From positions 62,001 through 126,000 of the forward strand of contig NC_082416.1 in assembly GCF_004011695.2 (NCBI RefSeq): DNA of 64,000 nucleotides, written 5' to 3'. This stretch comes from Ascochyta rabiei (taxonomy: Eukaryota; Ascomycota; Dothideomycetes; Pleosporales; Didymellaceae). The position numbers were made by a program, and so were the translations under genes. Under the pieces are notes generated by a model. The model was not told where the DNA came from. It made no database searches and worked only from the letters and a program-made list of their open reading frames with translations. Below, one piece after another: positions 23,739-35,817 of this stretch (positions are counted from its first letter, which is position 1; each line of letters opens with the position of its first letter).

Positions 23739-23789
23739 ACTCCTAGTTACTACAGTCTTTCACTAGACAACTACCCCCTTAAGAACCCC

Positions 23790-24555
23790 TGCACGAACTT
23801 ATCCCTAAGACCTAATTAAAGAATTACTTACAGACTTTGTCTAAAGTGTAAAACTTAACATTTTAAACACCCCTAAGATAAGTACTTTAGAATCTTACGC
23901 TACGCCTAACAGCACTTGCTCTAGCAATACAGATATAGATACTCCTGTTACAAACAGCACTATAAACGTAGCTAAACTAGACACCTATAATAGGGACCGC
24001 AACAAGCTTAACAACTAGCTCCTCTAGTTTAACTTGTTCTTTAAATTCTAAGGAAGCAAGATTTCTAATAATAAATATGTTATGCTAGCTACCAGCTACA
24101 TACATAGAAACGCTTTTAAATAGGTTAAGCTATTTCTCTAAAAGGCTTTGTTAGACAAATGTCTAGACAACATCTCTTAATAGTTTAACAACTTTAATAA
24201 CTTTAAATAAATAACTAAACTAATATATAGAGTCTAATACAACCTCACTATTATAGGTTGCAACATTTAACGTATTAAGTAATCCTAATCTATAGCTAAC
24301 TATACTGCTAAGTTCTAGTAACTTACTACTAACACAGAATAGGATAACACTGTGCTAATAACTATGTACAAATAAGGATTAAAGCCTAAGGTTAAAGAGG
24401 AACTAATACGCACTAGCGCTAGTACTAAGACCTTAGATAAGCTTATTAATAAGTCTATATCTATTAACGTTAAGCTCTACAAACTATACCTAGAGCTAAG
24501 AGAAGATCTGCAGGCACAGGTTGTATTTATTAGAAATAACTACCTGCCTGTACGT
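23790..24555 (+). pseudogene. Gypsy-2 gag N-terminal remnant
   Basis: Plus strand, broken by stops. Blocks around 23990-24200 read like a retrotransposon gag core (RNKLNNxLLxFNLFF, then LATSYIHRNAFKxVK). It continues after LINE B at 31149, where the zinc knuckle lies. LINE B entered between the two. Confidence 0.7.
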
Positions 24556-25158
24556 AACCTGTAGCGCAACAACACAACAAAGCAAAATTTCGACATAGGG
24601 CCCTGCACACCGAAAAAACATCAGAATCTATCTTAACCCAGCGAGGATATACTATCCTAAGCTTCCTAGAGCCTCTAGGCGTCTAGTTGCTGCACGCTGC
24701 CTGGTTATCTAACCTAATCTGTTGCAAAAGATTTTGGATTTGCAGAGCACAGACCTCCCCTACAACAATAATCTTATCTTATCTTATCTTCTAAGATCTT
24801 ACCTTAACAAACAAAACAACTAACAAAACATCCTATCCTTACTAGATAGCAACAAGCCTTTCCTTAGCTTTCTGCTTTTAACCCCTTCTTTCTACTCCTA
24901 GAGGTCTACTAGTTAGGCTAGTAAGAATAGAACAAAGGCAAGAATAGTAAAGCTAAGACTGCCTTTTCTTTAGTTTTCAGCTCTAAAAAGCAGATAGAGA
25001 CTAGGTACCTCTTTCTGTGCAAAAACAAGCTCTCTTCTAGTTATTTCTTAGTCATTTTATCTTAAAAAAGAGAAGGAAAACCCTACCTAGGACCAGGACC
25101 CAGGACTATAGAACTAGAACCACCACCTAATAGAGATCACTCTCTAAACACAGGGACA

Positions 25159-26590
25159 ATAGAAATAAGCCCCTCTAGCTCCTTAACCCCTCTAGGAGAG
25201 ATGTACCAGCCTACACTAATCCTAAGACCTCTATCTATACCCTTGTTGTCTACACTACACCTATAATATACTCTAGGAATACACTAACCTAGTATATTTA
25301 ACAGGACTACAACGTTACCTCTACCCTTAGCTCCCTCTAAACAACCAGCTAGTAGACCTGCTACTCTAACAGCACCTAGGCTTCCCCCTTTCTAATTTAA
25401 CATAGCTACTAGGCCTATAAACTAAGCTCCTATTGCTAAAATAGTAAAAGAAGCTCTGTCTATTACCAGGATAATAGTTATCTAGGCTTCTTCCCTAGCT
25501 ACCTTAAACAAGGAACAATTAAACCTCCTAGACCTCCTAGAAATGTTTTAAGACTAGACAGAAAACAACAGGAAAAACAAAGAAGGCCTCTCTATCCTAG
25601 CCTTCTAAGTATCTAACCTTAAAACAGTGTCTAAATTAATTAAAACAAGAGTAAAACTCCTTTCGAAACCTACCTTAGCTACTAAGACTTCTACTATTTA
25701 ACCTTCTACTTAGCCTACTTTATACGCATCTGCAGCTTTAGCTAACCTTCCTAAGAACATAGACTAGCAAACAGTTACAAAGAAGAAGTAACCTACTATT
25801 ATTAAGAACTCTCTAAGTGCACGCTAACTAGTTCTTACACTAAAGCAAGAACTACCCTCTTTTACCCCTTTAAAATGCGTAATGCTTTTAATAAGGCCTT
25901 TATAGATAAAGGAGTAAGCCTCCCTATAATTGCTTCTACTAGCCTAAGTAGAAGGAACAACATTGTTCGTACTATAACGCCCTCCTTTACCGCAAAATAC
26001 CTGCTTAAAAACCTAGTAATCTAGCAATTAGTTACTACCTATAAGGAAGCCCTTCTAATGGAACTATAGCACAAAGTAATCCTACATAACATCCCCACGT
26101 CTCTAGAAACAAACTAGGACCTAGAGGTGCTTAAGTTAGAAATAACTACCTTTAACAAAGGCCTAACAATAGTAGGAAACCTATTCTGGCTAACAAGCTA
26201 CAAAAGGAGACAAAAGCAACAACTAGGATCTGTCTATGTAGCGTTTATAATAGAAAAAGAAGCATAACAAGCTATACGCAATAGACTATACCTACTAGGA
26301 GCTAGTATAAGAGTAGAGAAGTTTGTTCCTACACCTCCTACTATATAATGCTAAAAATGTTAGCAATTTAGACATACAGAGAACAGGTGCCTTAATAGCA
26401 CTATTTATAAGATATGCGTAGAGAAACACCCTATAACACTATATAAGTGTAATATGTGTAACACTACTAGTAAAGCCTGCGTATATACTATACCTAAGTG
26501 TATAAAGTATAAAGAAGTATATATAGCAGATAGCATTTAATATACAGCCTATAAGGCTATAATAAATGTATAAACACATCTAGAATGCTA
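25159..26590 (+). pseudogene. LINE B ORF1 (nucleic-acid-binding protein) remnant
   Basis: The start ATG of LINE A (17345) corresponds here to ATA at 25159-25161, a G-to-A loss of the start. The C-terminal part has tandem zinc knuckles at about 26350-26470: CxKCQQFRHTENRC, then ICVEKHP, then KCNMCNT. This is the layout of ORF1 in Tad/I-type LINEs, which coats element RNA. Stops (mainly TAG) interrupt the frame throughout. Confidence 0.82.
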
Positions 26591-26599
26591 AACAACCTA

Positions 26600-29500
26600 A
26601 GGGGTCTATAAGTAAATCTAAATAAGAGCGTATAAGCTACAGAGAGCGCCTTACAACTTGCAGTAGAACTTACTATAGACCTTGTCTTAGTACAAGAACT
26701 GTAGCTTACCCCTACTTAACAATAACCTTTAGACCACTTAGACACACGCTCTATAAACCACCCCTCCTTTACATAAATCCTACCTCTACTACAGGACTAT
26801 AGCATAAGGCCACGCGTTCTAGCCTAAGTTCTACGTTTAACACTAGTACAAATTACCCTAACTGCAGATTTACACCCTAACCTAGACTCTCTAGCTATTA
26901 CAGTCTAGCAGGCTAGGTTAAACCTTATAATCTATAATATATACAACTAAACAAACGCATAAGGAACAACAACAGTAGAACAAAAGCTTCTAAATAGCTA
27001 AACTCTGCCTAACTTAATTCTACTAGGGGACTTTAACACCTACCACCCTTAGTAGGACCCTACTATAACTACTATAACACTAAAAGCTAGTAGTTTTATT
27101 GCCTAGATAGAAGAGTAAAACATAGAGCTACTAAATAACCCTAGTATAGGTACCTTCTACAGGCTAAACATAAGCAGGGAAAGTGTTCTAGACCTTACCT
27201 TTGCTACAGACAGGCTTGCAAACTAGATAGAAGACTAGTAAACCCTAGCAGGTATAGGCTTAGACTACCTAGGCATCCTGTTTATAATTACTATGCCTAG
27301 AACACAGCTCCTAAACAACCCTACTCCCTAGTTTAACACTAAGAAGGCAGACTAGGACCTATTCTAGAAGGAGCTAGCAAAGGAATTAGGAAAAGGCCCT
27401 GCCCTAAATACTACAAGCCCTAGACACTCTACTAGCACCTCTCTACTCCTTATCTAAGGAGAGGACAGAGAGCTAGAAAGGCAACTTAAAGTAATAGGAA
27501 AGGAGCTTACTACAGCAATAATAAACACAACTAAGACTGTAATCCTACAAAGCTCTACTAGTGTAAGAAGTAAGCCTTAGTAGAACCTAGACCTAAAACT
27601 ACTAAGGACAAACATGCTTAACAAACAACGCCTCCTACAGAGAGAACTAGCTACTAGCTCTACAACCACATACATATAGAACAGGGACTACCTAATTACT
27701 AGAAATAACTACCTACAAACAGTAAAAGCAGTAAAACGCAACTACTAGAATTAATTCCTAGAAAAAGAGGATATAAAATTAATCTTTAAGGCATTGTCCT
27801 ATACTAGGACTGTAGGTAACTAAAGCATACCTGCTATACAAGGCCCTAGGGGAATAGAGAACTTCTTTTAAGGTAAGTGCTCAGCACTAAGAGACACTCT
27901 CTTCCCTAGACTACCTTCCTCCCAGCCTATAGAGTAGAGGACCTACTAAGAAGGTAGCTAGGAATATCTACACCTTACTAAAGAAGAGCTAGAACACGCC
28001 TACTCCTCACAAATCTAAAGTAGCTCCCTAGGACTAGATGTAATAACCTAGGAGATTATTACTACAGTATATAAAGCAGAAACAGACATATTCTTCTATA
28101 TGTTCTCTACACTATTTAACTATAGATACTACCCTTAAATCTAAAAAATAGTAACAAGAGCTATCCTTAAAAAGCTAAACAAACTAGACTATGCAGCCCC
28201 TAAAGCCTACAGGGTAATTACCCTCCTTAGCTGCCTAGGCAAAGTTGCAGGAAGACTAGTTACTAAACAGCTTAGCATACTAGCTAAAACAACTACCCTA
28301 CTACACCCTTTATAACTAGTTAGAAGAGTACAAAAATTAGCTATAGACGCCTCTATACTGCTGCTAAACTAAGTATAAGAATAAAGGAAACTAAAGCGTA
28401 TAAAAACTACAGTGTTCCTAGACATTAAAGGAGCCTTTAACCACGTCTTACTAGGCTAACTACTTACTATCCTACAACAACTAAAGCTACCTTGCAGCCT
28501 AATAGCCTAGATCTAATCCTTCCTCTCTAGACGCAAACTATAACTGTCCTTTAATAGAGAAACAGAAGAATTTAGTAATATAAACGCTGGAATCCTACAA
28601 GACAGCCCTGTCTTACCTATTCTGTTCCTGATATGTATTACACCTCTATTCCAGTTAATTACAAACTACTTACTGTCCTACCTAGACAATCTAGCTATTA
28701 CAGTATTGTCCACTAGCCTAAAGAAAAACATCTACCTACTAGAAAGAGATATAGCTAGCCTATTTGTAAAAGGATCTAGCTGTGTAATATAGTTTAATGC
28801 GCTAAAAACTAAACTTATCTACTTTACTACAAGCTAAAAAGCAGAAAACTACACTCTTACCCTGCTAGACAGGTCTACTATAATACTAAAAAAGACTGTT
28901 AAATAGCTAGAAATCTACTTTAACAACAGGCTCTCCTTTAAGGAGTATGCTGCCACAAGGATTAGCTAAGCAAGAAACGCCTTCTACAGAATGTGTAGAC
29001 TAGCAAATAGCAGCAAAGGCCTTACACCTACTGCTCTCTAACAAATATACCTAGCCTGTGTTACTAGCATAGCAGACTATAGATACCAGGTCTTCTAGAA
29101 GTAACAAGCTAGGATAGCAAAACAACTACAAGGACAACAGAACCTAGCACTTAGGAAAATCTTAGGCACCTTCTAAACCTTACCTATAATTCCCTAAGAG
29201 GTAGAGGCAGCACTAGCCCCTCCTACAATAAGGCTAAACACTGTAATAAGAAAGTACGCCTTTAGAGCTAGGAAGCTCCTAAAGAACCACCCTATCTACA
29301 CTGCTACAACACAGCTAGAATCTACCCTACAAAACACAGACCTAAACTCTAGCATAGAGTAAGGAGAGATTAACTGTACTAGGCTAAGAATAGAACTTCC
29401 TATATAGCTTATGTAAATTACACAGTCTATAGAAAAAGCTATGCCTAGTACAGGAGAAGAGAAACTAAAAGACTTCTTCTTCTGCCCCTAGAATAAGGCT

Positions 29501-30490
29501 ATTGCATACTAAACTAAAATCTTAAAACTACTAAAAGAAGAAGAAGCAAAAGCATATAAAACATAGATGCTATAGAAAGTAGGAAGTAATATACTAGCTA
29601 TCTACACAGACGCTTCCTCTGTAGAGGGAGGCCTAGGGATAGAAGTAGGAATTACAGTCCTAGACTACAACTAAGAGCTAAAGGAAATCTACACTATAAA
29701 CTGTAATATTAATAAAGGCTAAATTGTATAACGTACTCTACGGGCGAGTCGGACACACAGGCGAGTCGGACACTCAAATTCACACTAAAAATCACAATTC
29801 TTACACCTTAATATCTCTACAACCACACAATAAAATTGTCTAGAAATTTAAAATCTATGCTGCATCTATATAAAAATAAAGAGTCTAGAAGCACTAAGCT
29901 CTATTATAGATACACATAGAGGTATTTAAAAGTACGCTAAAATAATCCCTGTATTTTATATCTTACTTACTAACTTCTACATTAATAAGAGGAAAGCTAA
30001 GCGCTTCTATAGTCTTTATCTTTATATACATACAGCGTAGTATATTAATTTTCAAATAATTTTATTGTGTAGTTGTAGAGATATTAAGGTTTAAGAATTG
30101 TGATTTTAGGTGTGAATTTAAGTGTCCGACTCGCCTGTGTGTCCGACTCGCCCGTGGAGTACGTTATAACAGAGAACTAGAAGGAATAATAAGAGGCTTT
30201 AAAATTGCAGCTACTATAGCTACTACAGGACAGGACATCTAAGTCTTTACAGAAAACCAGGTAGCTATTCTAAGACTAAAAACTCCTTTAAATAAGCCTA
30301 GACAGGCTTAGCAAATAGGCTGCATAAAGGCAGCTAAAACTATTAAAGATAAAGGATCTACAATAAGCCTTAAATAGACCCCTAGCCACTAAGACAATGC
30401 AGGAAACAAGAAAGCAAACCTTCTAGCAAAGGAGACAACAAAAAAGAGGCCTACCTCTAACGCTACAAGCATTACTATAACCAGAATTTA
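26600..30490 (+). pseudogene. LINE B ORF2 (endonuclease, RT, RNase H) remnant
   Basis: APE endonuclease from about 26620, with VNLNKSV and TIDLVLVQEL blocks. RT about 27800-28900, with FLDIKGAFNHV at about 28413-28446 and YLDNLAIT (YLDD with one Asp lost) at about 28678-28702. RNase H about 29540-30450, with THQ/SH-type motif (Trp codon now TAG at 30375, then TPSH) followed by DNAGNKKANLLAKE. The RNase H is split by MITE-1 at 29731. ORF2 normally nicks the target and reverse-transcribes the element; this copy is dead. Confidence 0.85.
29731..30164. mobile_element. MITE-1 (pogo/Tc1-type, 434 bp) in LINE B
   Basis: Flanked by TA at 29729-29730 and 30165-30166. Terminal inverted repeats of over 100 bp begin ACGTACTCTACGGGCGAG. 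Within each end the word GGCGAGTCGGACAC occurs twice in tandem. No coding capacity. Removing it restores colinearity with LINE A near 270-290. The same 434-bp element lies at 62363-62796 with its interior in the opposite orientation. The termini resemble those of the Fot1-like element at 49811. Confidence 0.92.
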
Positions 30491-31148
30491 AGTAAAGGCT
30501 ATTTTAACAGAAAAATAGGTTTACAAACTAGTTACCTATAAAGCTAAAGTAATCCTAAGGAAAGCAGACACCTATGCAGTAAAATACTAGCTAGGACTAA
30601 TAAATAGAATAAAACTACCTAAAAATACCAAATAAGAGGTAGTAAGTGCCTACTACTAACTAAAAATAGGATATAGATATAACAAAGCATACCTCTACAA
30701 TATACAGAAGGTAGATAGTAACAGATATATCTACAGCTACACACAAATAACTTAACACCTCCTACTTAGCTGTAAAGAATATAAATAAGTAAGAAAAACA
30801 ATGCAGGACAGCCTATAAGGACAACGACTCTTAATGCAACTACTACTGCACACAACCTAGGGAATTCTAGCTACTCTAGCTTTTATTTCAGACACTAGAA
30901 TAGGCACCCGCAAGTGGTACCTACAATAAACAACAGACACCTAAAAATGCTGTTAACCCCCTAGAGCATAGGCTCTCACTACAGGACTCTGAACCCATAT
31001 TTACTATCTCCTTTTACAATCACGCTCCTTAAATTACTAGAGTAGCTTAACTGCTCTCGTCTTATATAGTTTTAGACTTATACAGGACGTTAAACTTATA
31101 AATTAAACCAAATCAAATTAAATCAATTAAAACCTGTAGCGCAACAAC

Positions 31149-31942
31149 CTAAACTAAGAATAATAAGGAGGATGTTACTAGCCTAACACTAGCTAACGCA
31201 TTAACCACAACATATAGAGTAGTTACTTTAGACTAGAGGCTATAGACCTCTTAAACCTTAATAAAAGACTGCTACTAGGACGATAGAACGAAAAGAAGGG
31301 TAGAGGAGGACACTACTCTAATAAGGACAGCAGTAAGGACTGCTATAACTGTAGCAAACTAGGCTACTTTACAAGAGACTGTAAGTTAAAGAACAAGTTT
31401 CTTTAACAGCTTAATGTTTTTTACCTACAAAGTTAATACTGCAGATGATAGTAACTAGGAAGTAGTTACTAATCATATAGGACGACTTATAGAAGACCTA
31501 GAGTCTAGTCCTAAGGACAGTAACAAATGCATTAAACCTCTAATTTGTGCAGCAACCTCTTACTGCAACACTGCAGAGGGCAAAGGAGTACTATTTACTA
31601 ATAGTAACTAATAGTATTACGCAGTAGAATACTGTGTAGAAGAAACAAGCCTTAAGGTTAGTAAGAAACACAAAGGCCTGTTCTAATAACAAGGAATAAG
31701 CTACTTTAGTCTTAAGGGGAAGGAGCTTCTAGTTATTAAACGTAAACTAGAAGAGGTTACTAAAGAGCAAGCTATGCTTAATAATATTAGCAAACCCTAT
31801 AAAGAGACTAAAAACTACTAACACAAGATAGACAACCTTCTAGATACTTCTAGACAGACACCTATGTAAATTAGACAAGACACTATGTAATGCTAACACT
31901 AACGATGGCAGTATAAGCGCTGTGCTAAGGAAGAAGCGTACG
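31149..31942 (+). pseudogene. Gypsy-2 gag C-terminal remnant with zinc knuckle
   Basis: After a Lys/Asp/Ser-rich stretch, a CCHC knuckle is readable at about 31350-31392 as C-YN-C-SKLG-Y-FTRD-C, the His changed to Tyr. The following 500 bp lead towards the protease. Gypsy-3 inserted at 31942 (GTACG). Confidence 0.72.
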
Positions 31943-32135
31943 TGTAAGGGCACTGTAGGCAGGCAATAGAGCAGAGCGATATGGGATGAAATAATAGGTA
32001 ATATTGAGAGATAAGACGAATCCTTAATAGATGAGTCTTTAGGTGTGTGGATATTATATACTGGTCGGTGGGTCTCCAGGCTTGGCCCAGGGTCTGTCCA
32101 AGGTATCCCCTGTTGTAGGGAGAACACCTGTGACA
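31943..32135 (-). repeat. Gypsy-3 3' LTR
   Basis: 193 bp. On the plus strand it starts TGTAAGGGCACTGTAGG and ends CCTGTGACA. It differs from the 5' LTR at eight positions, all transitions. Confidence 0.96.
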
Positions 32136-32273
32136 ATAGCCCCCCCCCTTCTAAAGGTTCGTCCCGAACCGTTTTAGGGAATCCCCAGCGCTATTATTAA
32201 GCTCTAGAAAAACCTCCTGTAGAGGGAAAAACTTAGGCAGGAGAAATGTGGTGTGGCCTGGGGTGACTATCCA

Positions 32274-32940
32274 GCATCAAGTGAGGCCGGGTAGCTGTTT
32301 CAAGAGCAATCCCACAGATGCCAGCTACACCGTCGTCACGACGCTTCCTCAGTGCCCTACCGGGGCGGCACCGCTGTGTTGCTAGGCGACCAGGTTTTCC
32401 TGCATCAAGTGAGGCCAGGTAGCTGTTAAGAGCAATCTTATAGACGCCAGCTACGCTGTCGTCGCAACGCTTCCTTGTTTGCCGGAGTCTTAACCCAGGT
32501 CAAGTCCGCAATTGTCAGCTCCATGGCTTGATGGGTGAGCAGTGGCTCGAACCCGACGTCACAAAGGTTAATCGCCAAAGCGGCCTTTGGCTCAACCTGT
32601 GGGGAGCGTGACTGTTAGACGTCACGAAGGTCAACGCCGAAGCGTTCCTTGGCTCTGAAACCCGTGGGGAGCGTGACTGTTGGACGTCACAAAGGTCAAT
32701 CGCCGAAGCGGCCTTTGGCTCAACCTGTGGGGAGCGTGACTGTTAGACGTCACGAAGGTCAACGCCGAAGCGTTCCTTGGCTCTGAAACCCGTGGGGAGC
32801 GTGACTGTTGGACGTCACAAAGGTCAACGCCGAAGCGTCCCTTGGCTCTGAAACCCGTGGGGAGCGTGACTGTTGGACGTCACAAAGGTCAACGCCGAAG
32901 CGTCCCTTGGCTCTGAAACCCGTGGGGAGCGTGACTTTTG
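32274..32940 (-). repeat. Gypsy-3 3' untranslated tandem repeats
   Basis: Two arrays. (1) A roughly 128-bp unit beginning GCATCAAGTGAGGCC at 32274 and 32402. (2) Six units beginning GACGTCAC at 32555, 32618, 32683, 32746, 32811 and 32876, spaced 63, 65, 63, 65 and 65 bp. The first four form two 128-bp dimers of two unit types. A 65-bp unit breaks frame, so this is unlikely to be a protein repeat. The arrays lie between the chromodomain and the polypurine tract. Confidence 0.9.
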
Positions 32941-32999
32941 ATGAACCTTGCAATTGATCTTCTCTTCTAACTTAAACGTGCCATTCTTGCCAGTGATGT

Positions 33000-34480
33000 A
33001 TCGGATAGACGCCGGGCCTCCTTCAGCCACCAGCTGCACTTATTCTGGGAGCGTCCATCCTTACTTCTTGGCTGGGTTGGAAGGATATCCTTTTTAGGAG
33101 GCGGACTTCTTAGGACGTCCTCTCTTACGCTTTGGTAGCGTTGGTTCCCCAGGCACTGCCCGGTCACCCGCCGATGGATCACCCGCGCGAACGCTTTGGT
33201 GATAATCCTGAAGGATCTCATCGCAGTGGTCGAGATGGTCAAGTGGTTCCCAGGTTGCCTCTTCGTTAGGCCAACCTAGCCACTTAACTCTGTACTCCCT
33301 TCCTTGGGCTACAGTGTCTTGGTGTGACAGTATACCTTCGACCTCATACCTGTTACCAGGCAGAATGTCTTCTGGTATACTGATAGGACCTGGCTAAAAC
33401 CCGCTGTTCTCTAGGGGTTCCCTCTAGCGCTCAAGTAATGATACATTGAACACCGGGTGCACTCTGTCTATTAATGGGGGGAGCTTCAGCCTGTACGCCA
33501 GCTTTCCTATCTTCCTGAGTACTACAAATGGTCCAAGGTAGCAAGCGTCAAACTTCTTTAAAGGACGGCTCGTCATCAGGTTCTTGGCCCGCAGGAGGAC
33601 TGAGTCCCCCTCAGCGAAGTGTTGTTCTGACCTCTTCGTATTGTACCACCGGGCGTTGCCCTTTTGTGTGTACTCTAAGGCCTCTTTTGCTGTTCTCTAC
33701 ATGTCGTGCCAGCGCTCTAAGCGTCCGGCGACCTGCCTACACAGCTCCGGCGTGGTTCCGTCTTTGTCCCAGACAGCTGGGGGCTTTCGGAGCCAGTGCT
33801 TATCAGGCATCCCGTCAAATCCCTTAGGGTCAGTGCCAAAGGCGACCTTAATGGGAGATTCTCCATGTGCGGAGTAAGCTTTGGAGTTGTAGGCGTACTC
33901 GGCATATGGCAGGAGGTCTACCTAGTTATCCTGTTGGTAGTTTATGTATATGCGTAAGTACGTCTCTAACTCCTGATTCTGACGCTCCGTTTGCCCGTCC
34001 GTCTGGGGATGGAACGCCGTACTGAGCCAGTGGTTAATTGTCAGGTGGTAGCAAATATCAGACCAAAATTGGCTGGTGAACACTGAACCTTGATCTGACA
34101 GCAGCGTATCTGGTGGTCCTTGCTTCAAGAAGCTCTGTTCCATCAACAGTTCGGCCAGGCGCTGGGCAGTAATTGTCTTGGTACAGGGTAGGTACTGGAC
34201 GTACTTACTAAACTGGTCTATAAGGACCAGTATAGCGTCGTACTTGTTCCCCTTAGCGTCTATTGACTTTGGTAGGTCTGTCACAAAGTTAAGGGAGAAG
34301 TGCCGCCAGGCAGTATTAGGGACTGGAAGTGGTGTGAGTAAGCCCCACGGCTTGTGCCTCCTGATTTTGTGGAGTTGGCACGTGGGACACCTTCGGATGT
34401 AGTGATGTACGTCCTTTATCAGCCCTAGCTAATAGTACTTCTTCTTAAGTACTTCGGCGGTCTTATCTACGCCGTAGTGA
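33000..34480 (-). pseudogene. Gypsy-3 integrase and chromodomain
   Basis: The zinc domain shows GGHYG near 34460 and HHYIRRCPTCQ near 34370-34410 (HHCC). The catalytic core has Asp in LIDQFSKY (34216-34218), Asp in LLSDQGSVF (34093-34095) and Glu in GQTERQNQELE (33985-33987), so the DDE triad is intact. The chromodomain is at about 33195-33345 (YEVEGILSHQ..., EYRVKWLGW, ATWEPLDHL). Residues around 33100-33150 are a basic KRKRGRPKK stretch. At least one Trp codon has become TAG (about 34425), so the polyprotein is interrupted though its active site is conserved. Confidence 0.88.
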
Positions 34481-35208
34481 CCTCCTATAGGGTCATCGTG
34501 ATTCCTTGATAGGATAGTGTGGCGCAGAGTGATATCATCAGGAATCTAAACTTTCCCACTCCTGCGTAAGGTCCCACTGGGGTCAACCTCCCAGTGGTGT
34601 TGTGCCTTCTTCGCTCCGCCATCTGTCCTAGTTGTCAGCGACAGCTTTCTGGGGTATAGTACGTCCCGTTGCTGGACCTGCTTAACGAAATCTGCTAGGA
34701 TTGCTGGTGTATCTAGGGCAAAAGCGGAATCTCCTTGCGCGGCTTCGTTCGCAAGGTTTGTAGGGGCACCAACTCTGCCGTCTAGGCTACGAAGGAGAGC
34801 TTCTGCAACGTTAAAGTTCGGTCCCCTGGCTTCAGTAACGGGCCGATCCTGACTTTGGTCAATGGATGGAGGATTGGGATCTGTGGGAGACGAATCTCTA
34901 TGGCCGACCTGATGCCGGTGGAATTCCTCAGGGACAACTTCGGGTGGTTGCCGGACCCCTGCTGGGTCTGCCACGGGCACGTTAAGCCCAGATGTTGCCT
35001 GTGCATTGTGTTGAGCCCTAGACTCGCGAATTGTCTAGATCTGAAGCTTCTGTTGTAAGGTGGGTAGCATGGCGTCCTGCAGGGCCTGCTGTTCTCTAAC
35101 CTTGAGACCTTGTGCGTAATCTGGACGCCTCAATGGGCTGTCTGCTGCGTTTTCAGGTCCCGGCTTGTATTCAACTTCAAAGTTGAATCTTGCTAGCTCC
35201 TCCGCCCA

Positions 35209-35535
35209 TCAGGCTTGTTTAGGAGAGAGCTCCTTTGTTGTTATAAAGTACCTTAGGTTGTTGTGATCTGAGAGTACTCTGATCGTTGCCGGGGCGTGTT
35301 TAAGATAGTGTCTCCATTGCCTAAAGGCTTCGACGATCGCGGACAGTTCTTTATTGTGGGTGTGCCATCTAATAGATGGGCCCGTGAACTTCCGGCTCCA
35401 ATACGCCACAGGCTTCCAGTGAAGCTCTGTGGCCAGGTCGGACGTTTGGGGTTGCAACAGGATGGCTGCTATGGCGAAATCTGACGCGTTGGTAAGGACA
35501 ATAATAGGCTTGTTCGGGTTAAAGTGCTGAAGCAC
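35209..35535 (-). pseudogene. Gypsy-3 RNase H domain
   Basis: A 108-codon open minus-strand stretch. LTNASDFAIAAIL stands where TDAS is usual (first catalytic Asp changed to Asn). It also has VAYWSRKFTGPSIRW, HNKELSAIVEAFRQWRHYL with the catalytic Glu, and VLSDHNNLRYF with an Asp. It follows the RT and degrades the RNA of the hybrid in active relatives. Confidence 0.88.
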
Positions 35536-35817
35536 TGGGGCCCCTGTGAACTTCTCCCTGATCGTAAAGAACGCCGTGCGAGCTTCCTCTGGCCAGTGCT
35601 ATAGTTTATACCATTTTGTTAGTCCCTTCTAACTCTTCTTTGGTTTCGCCCCCCCCTCTTCTTGACCGGGGACCCCCCGGTCCTCCTCCGGGCGCTGGGC
35701 GGCCGTCATATGGTCGATGAGCGGCCAGACAATTCCTAAATAGTTAAATATAAATTGCTAATAAAAGTTGGCAAAGCCTAAGAACACTTGAATATCCTTA
35801 TAACTGGATAGTTTGGG

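Larger units (their letters stand above)
24574..31130 (+). mobile_element. LINE B (Tad-type), complete, 18-bp target duplication
   Basis: Flanked by the 18-bp repeat AACCTGTAGCGCAACAAC at 24556-24573 and 31131-31148. It ends in an AT-rich tail of AAATC/AAATT-like units just before the right duplication. About 6.1 kb without the MITE, with 5' leader, ORF1, ORF2 and 3' leader. It is the reference copy for LINE A and C. It is heavily mutated: TGG Trp codons have largely become TAG and YLDD has become YLDN. Confidence 0.93.

Noticed and set aside
32555..32940. Regular 63/65-bp repeats as a CRISPR-like array
   Set aside because: No unique spacers between units, the context is the 3' region of a fungal retrotransposon, and the organism is eukaryotic.
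33528..33905. Open plus-strand frames over Gypsy-3 integrase
   Set aside because: Antisense shadows of the minus-strand integrase and chromodomain, with no motif of their own.
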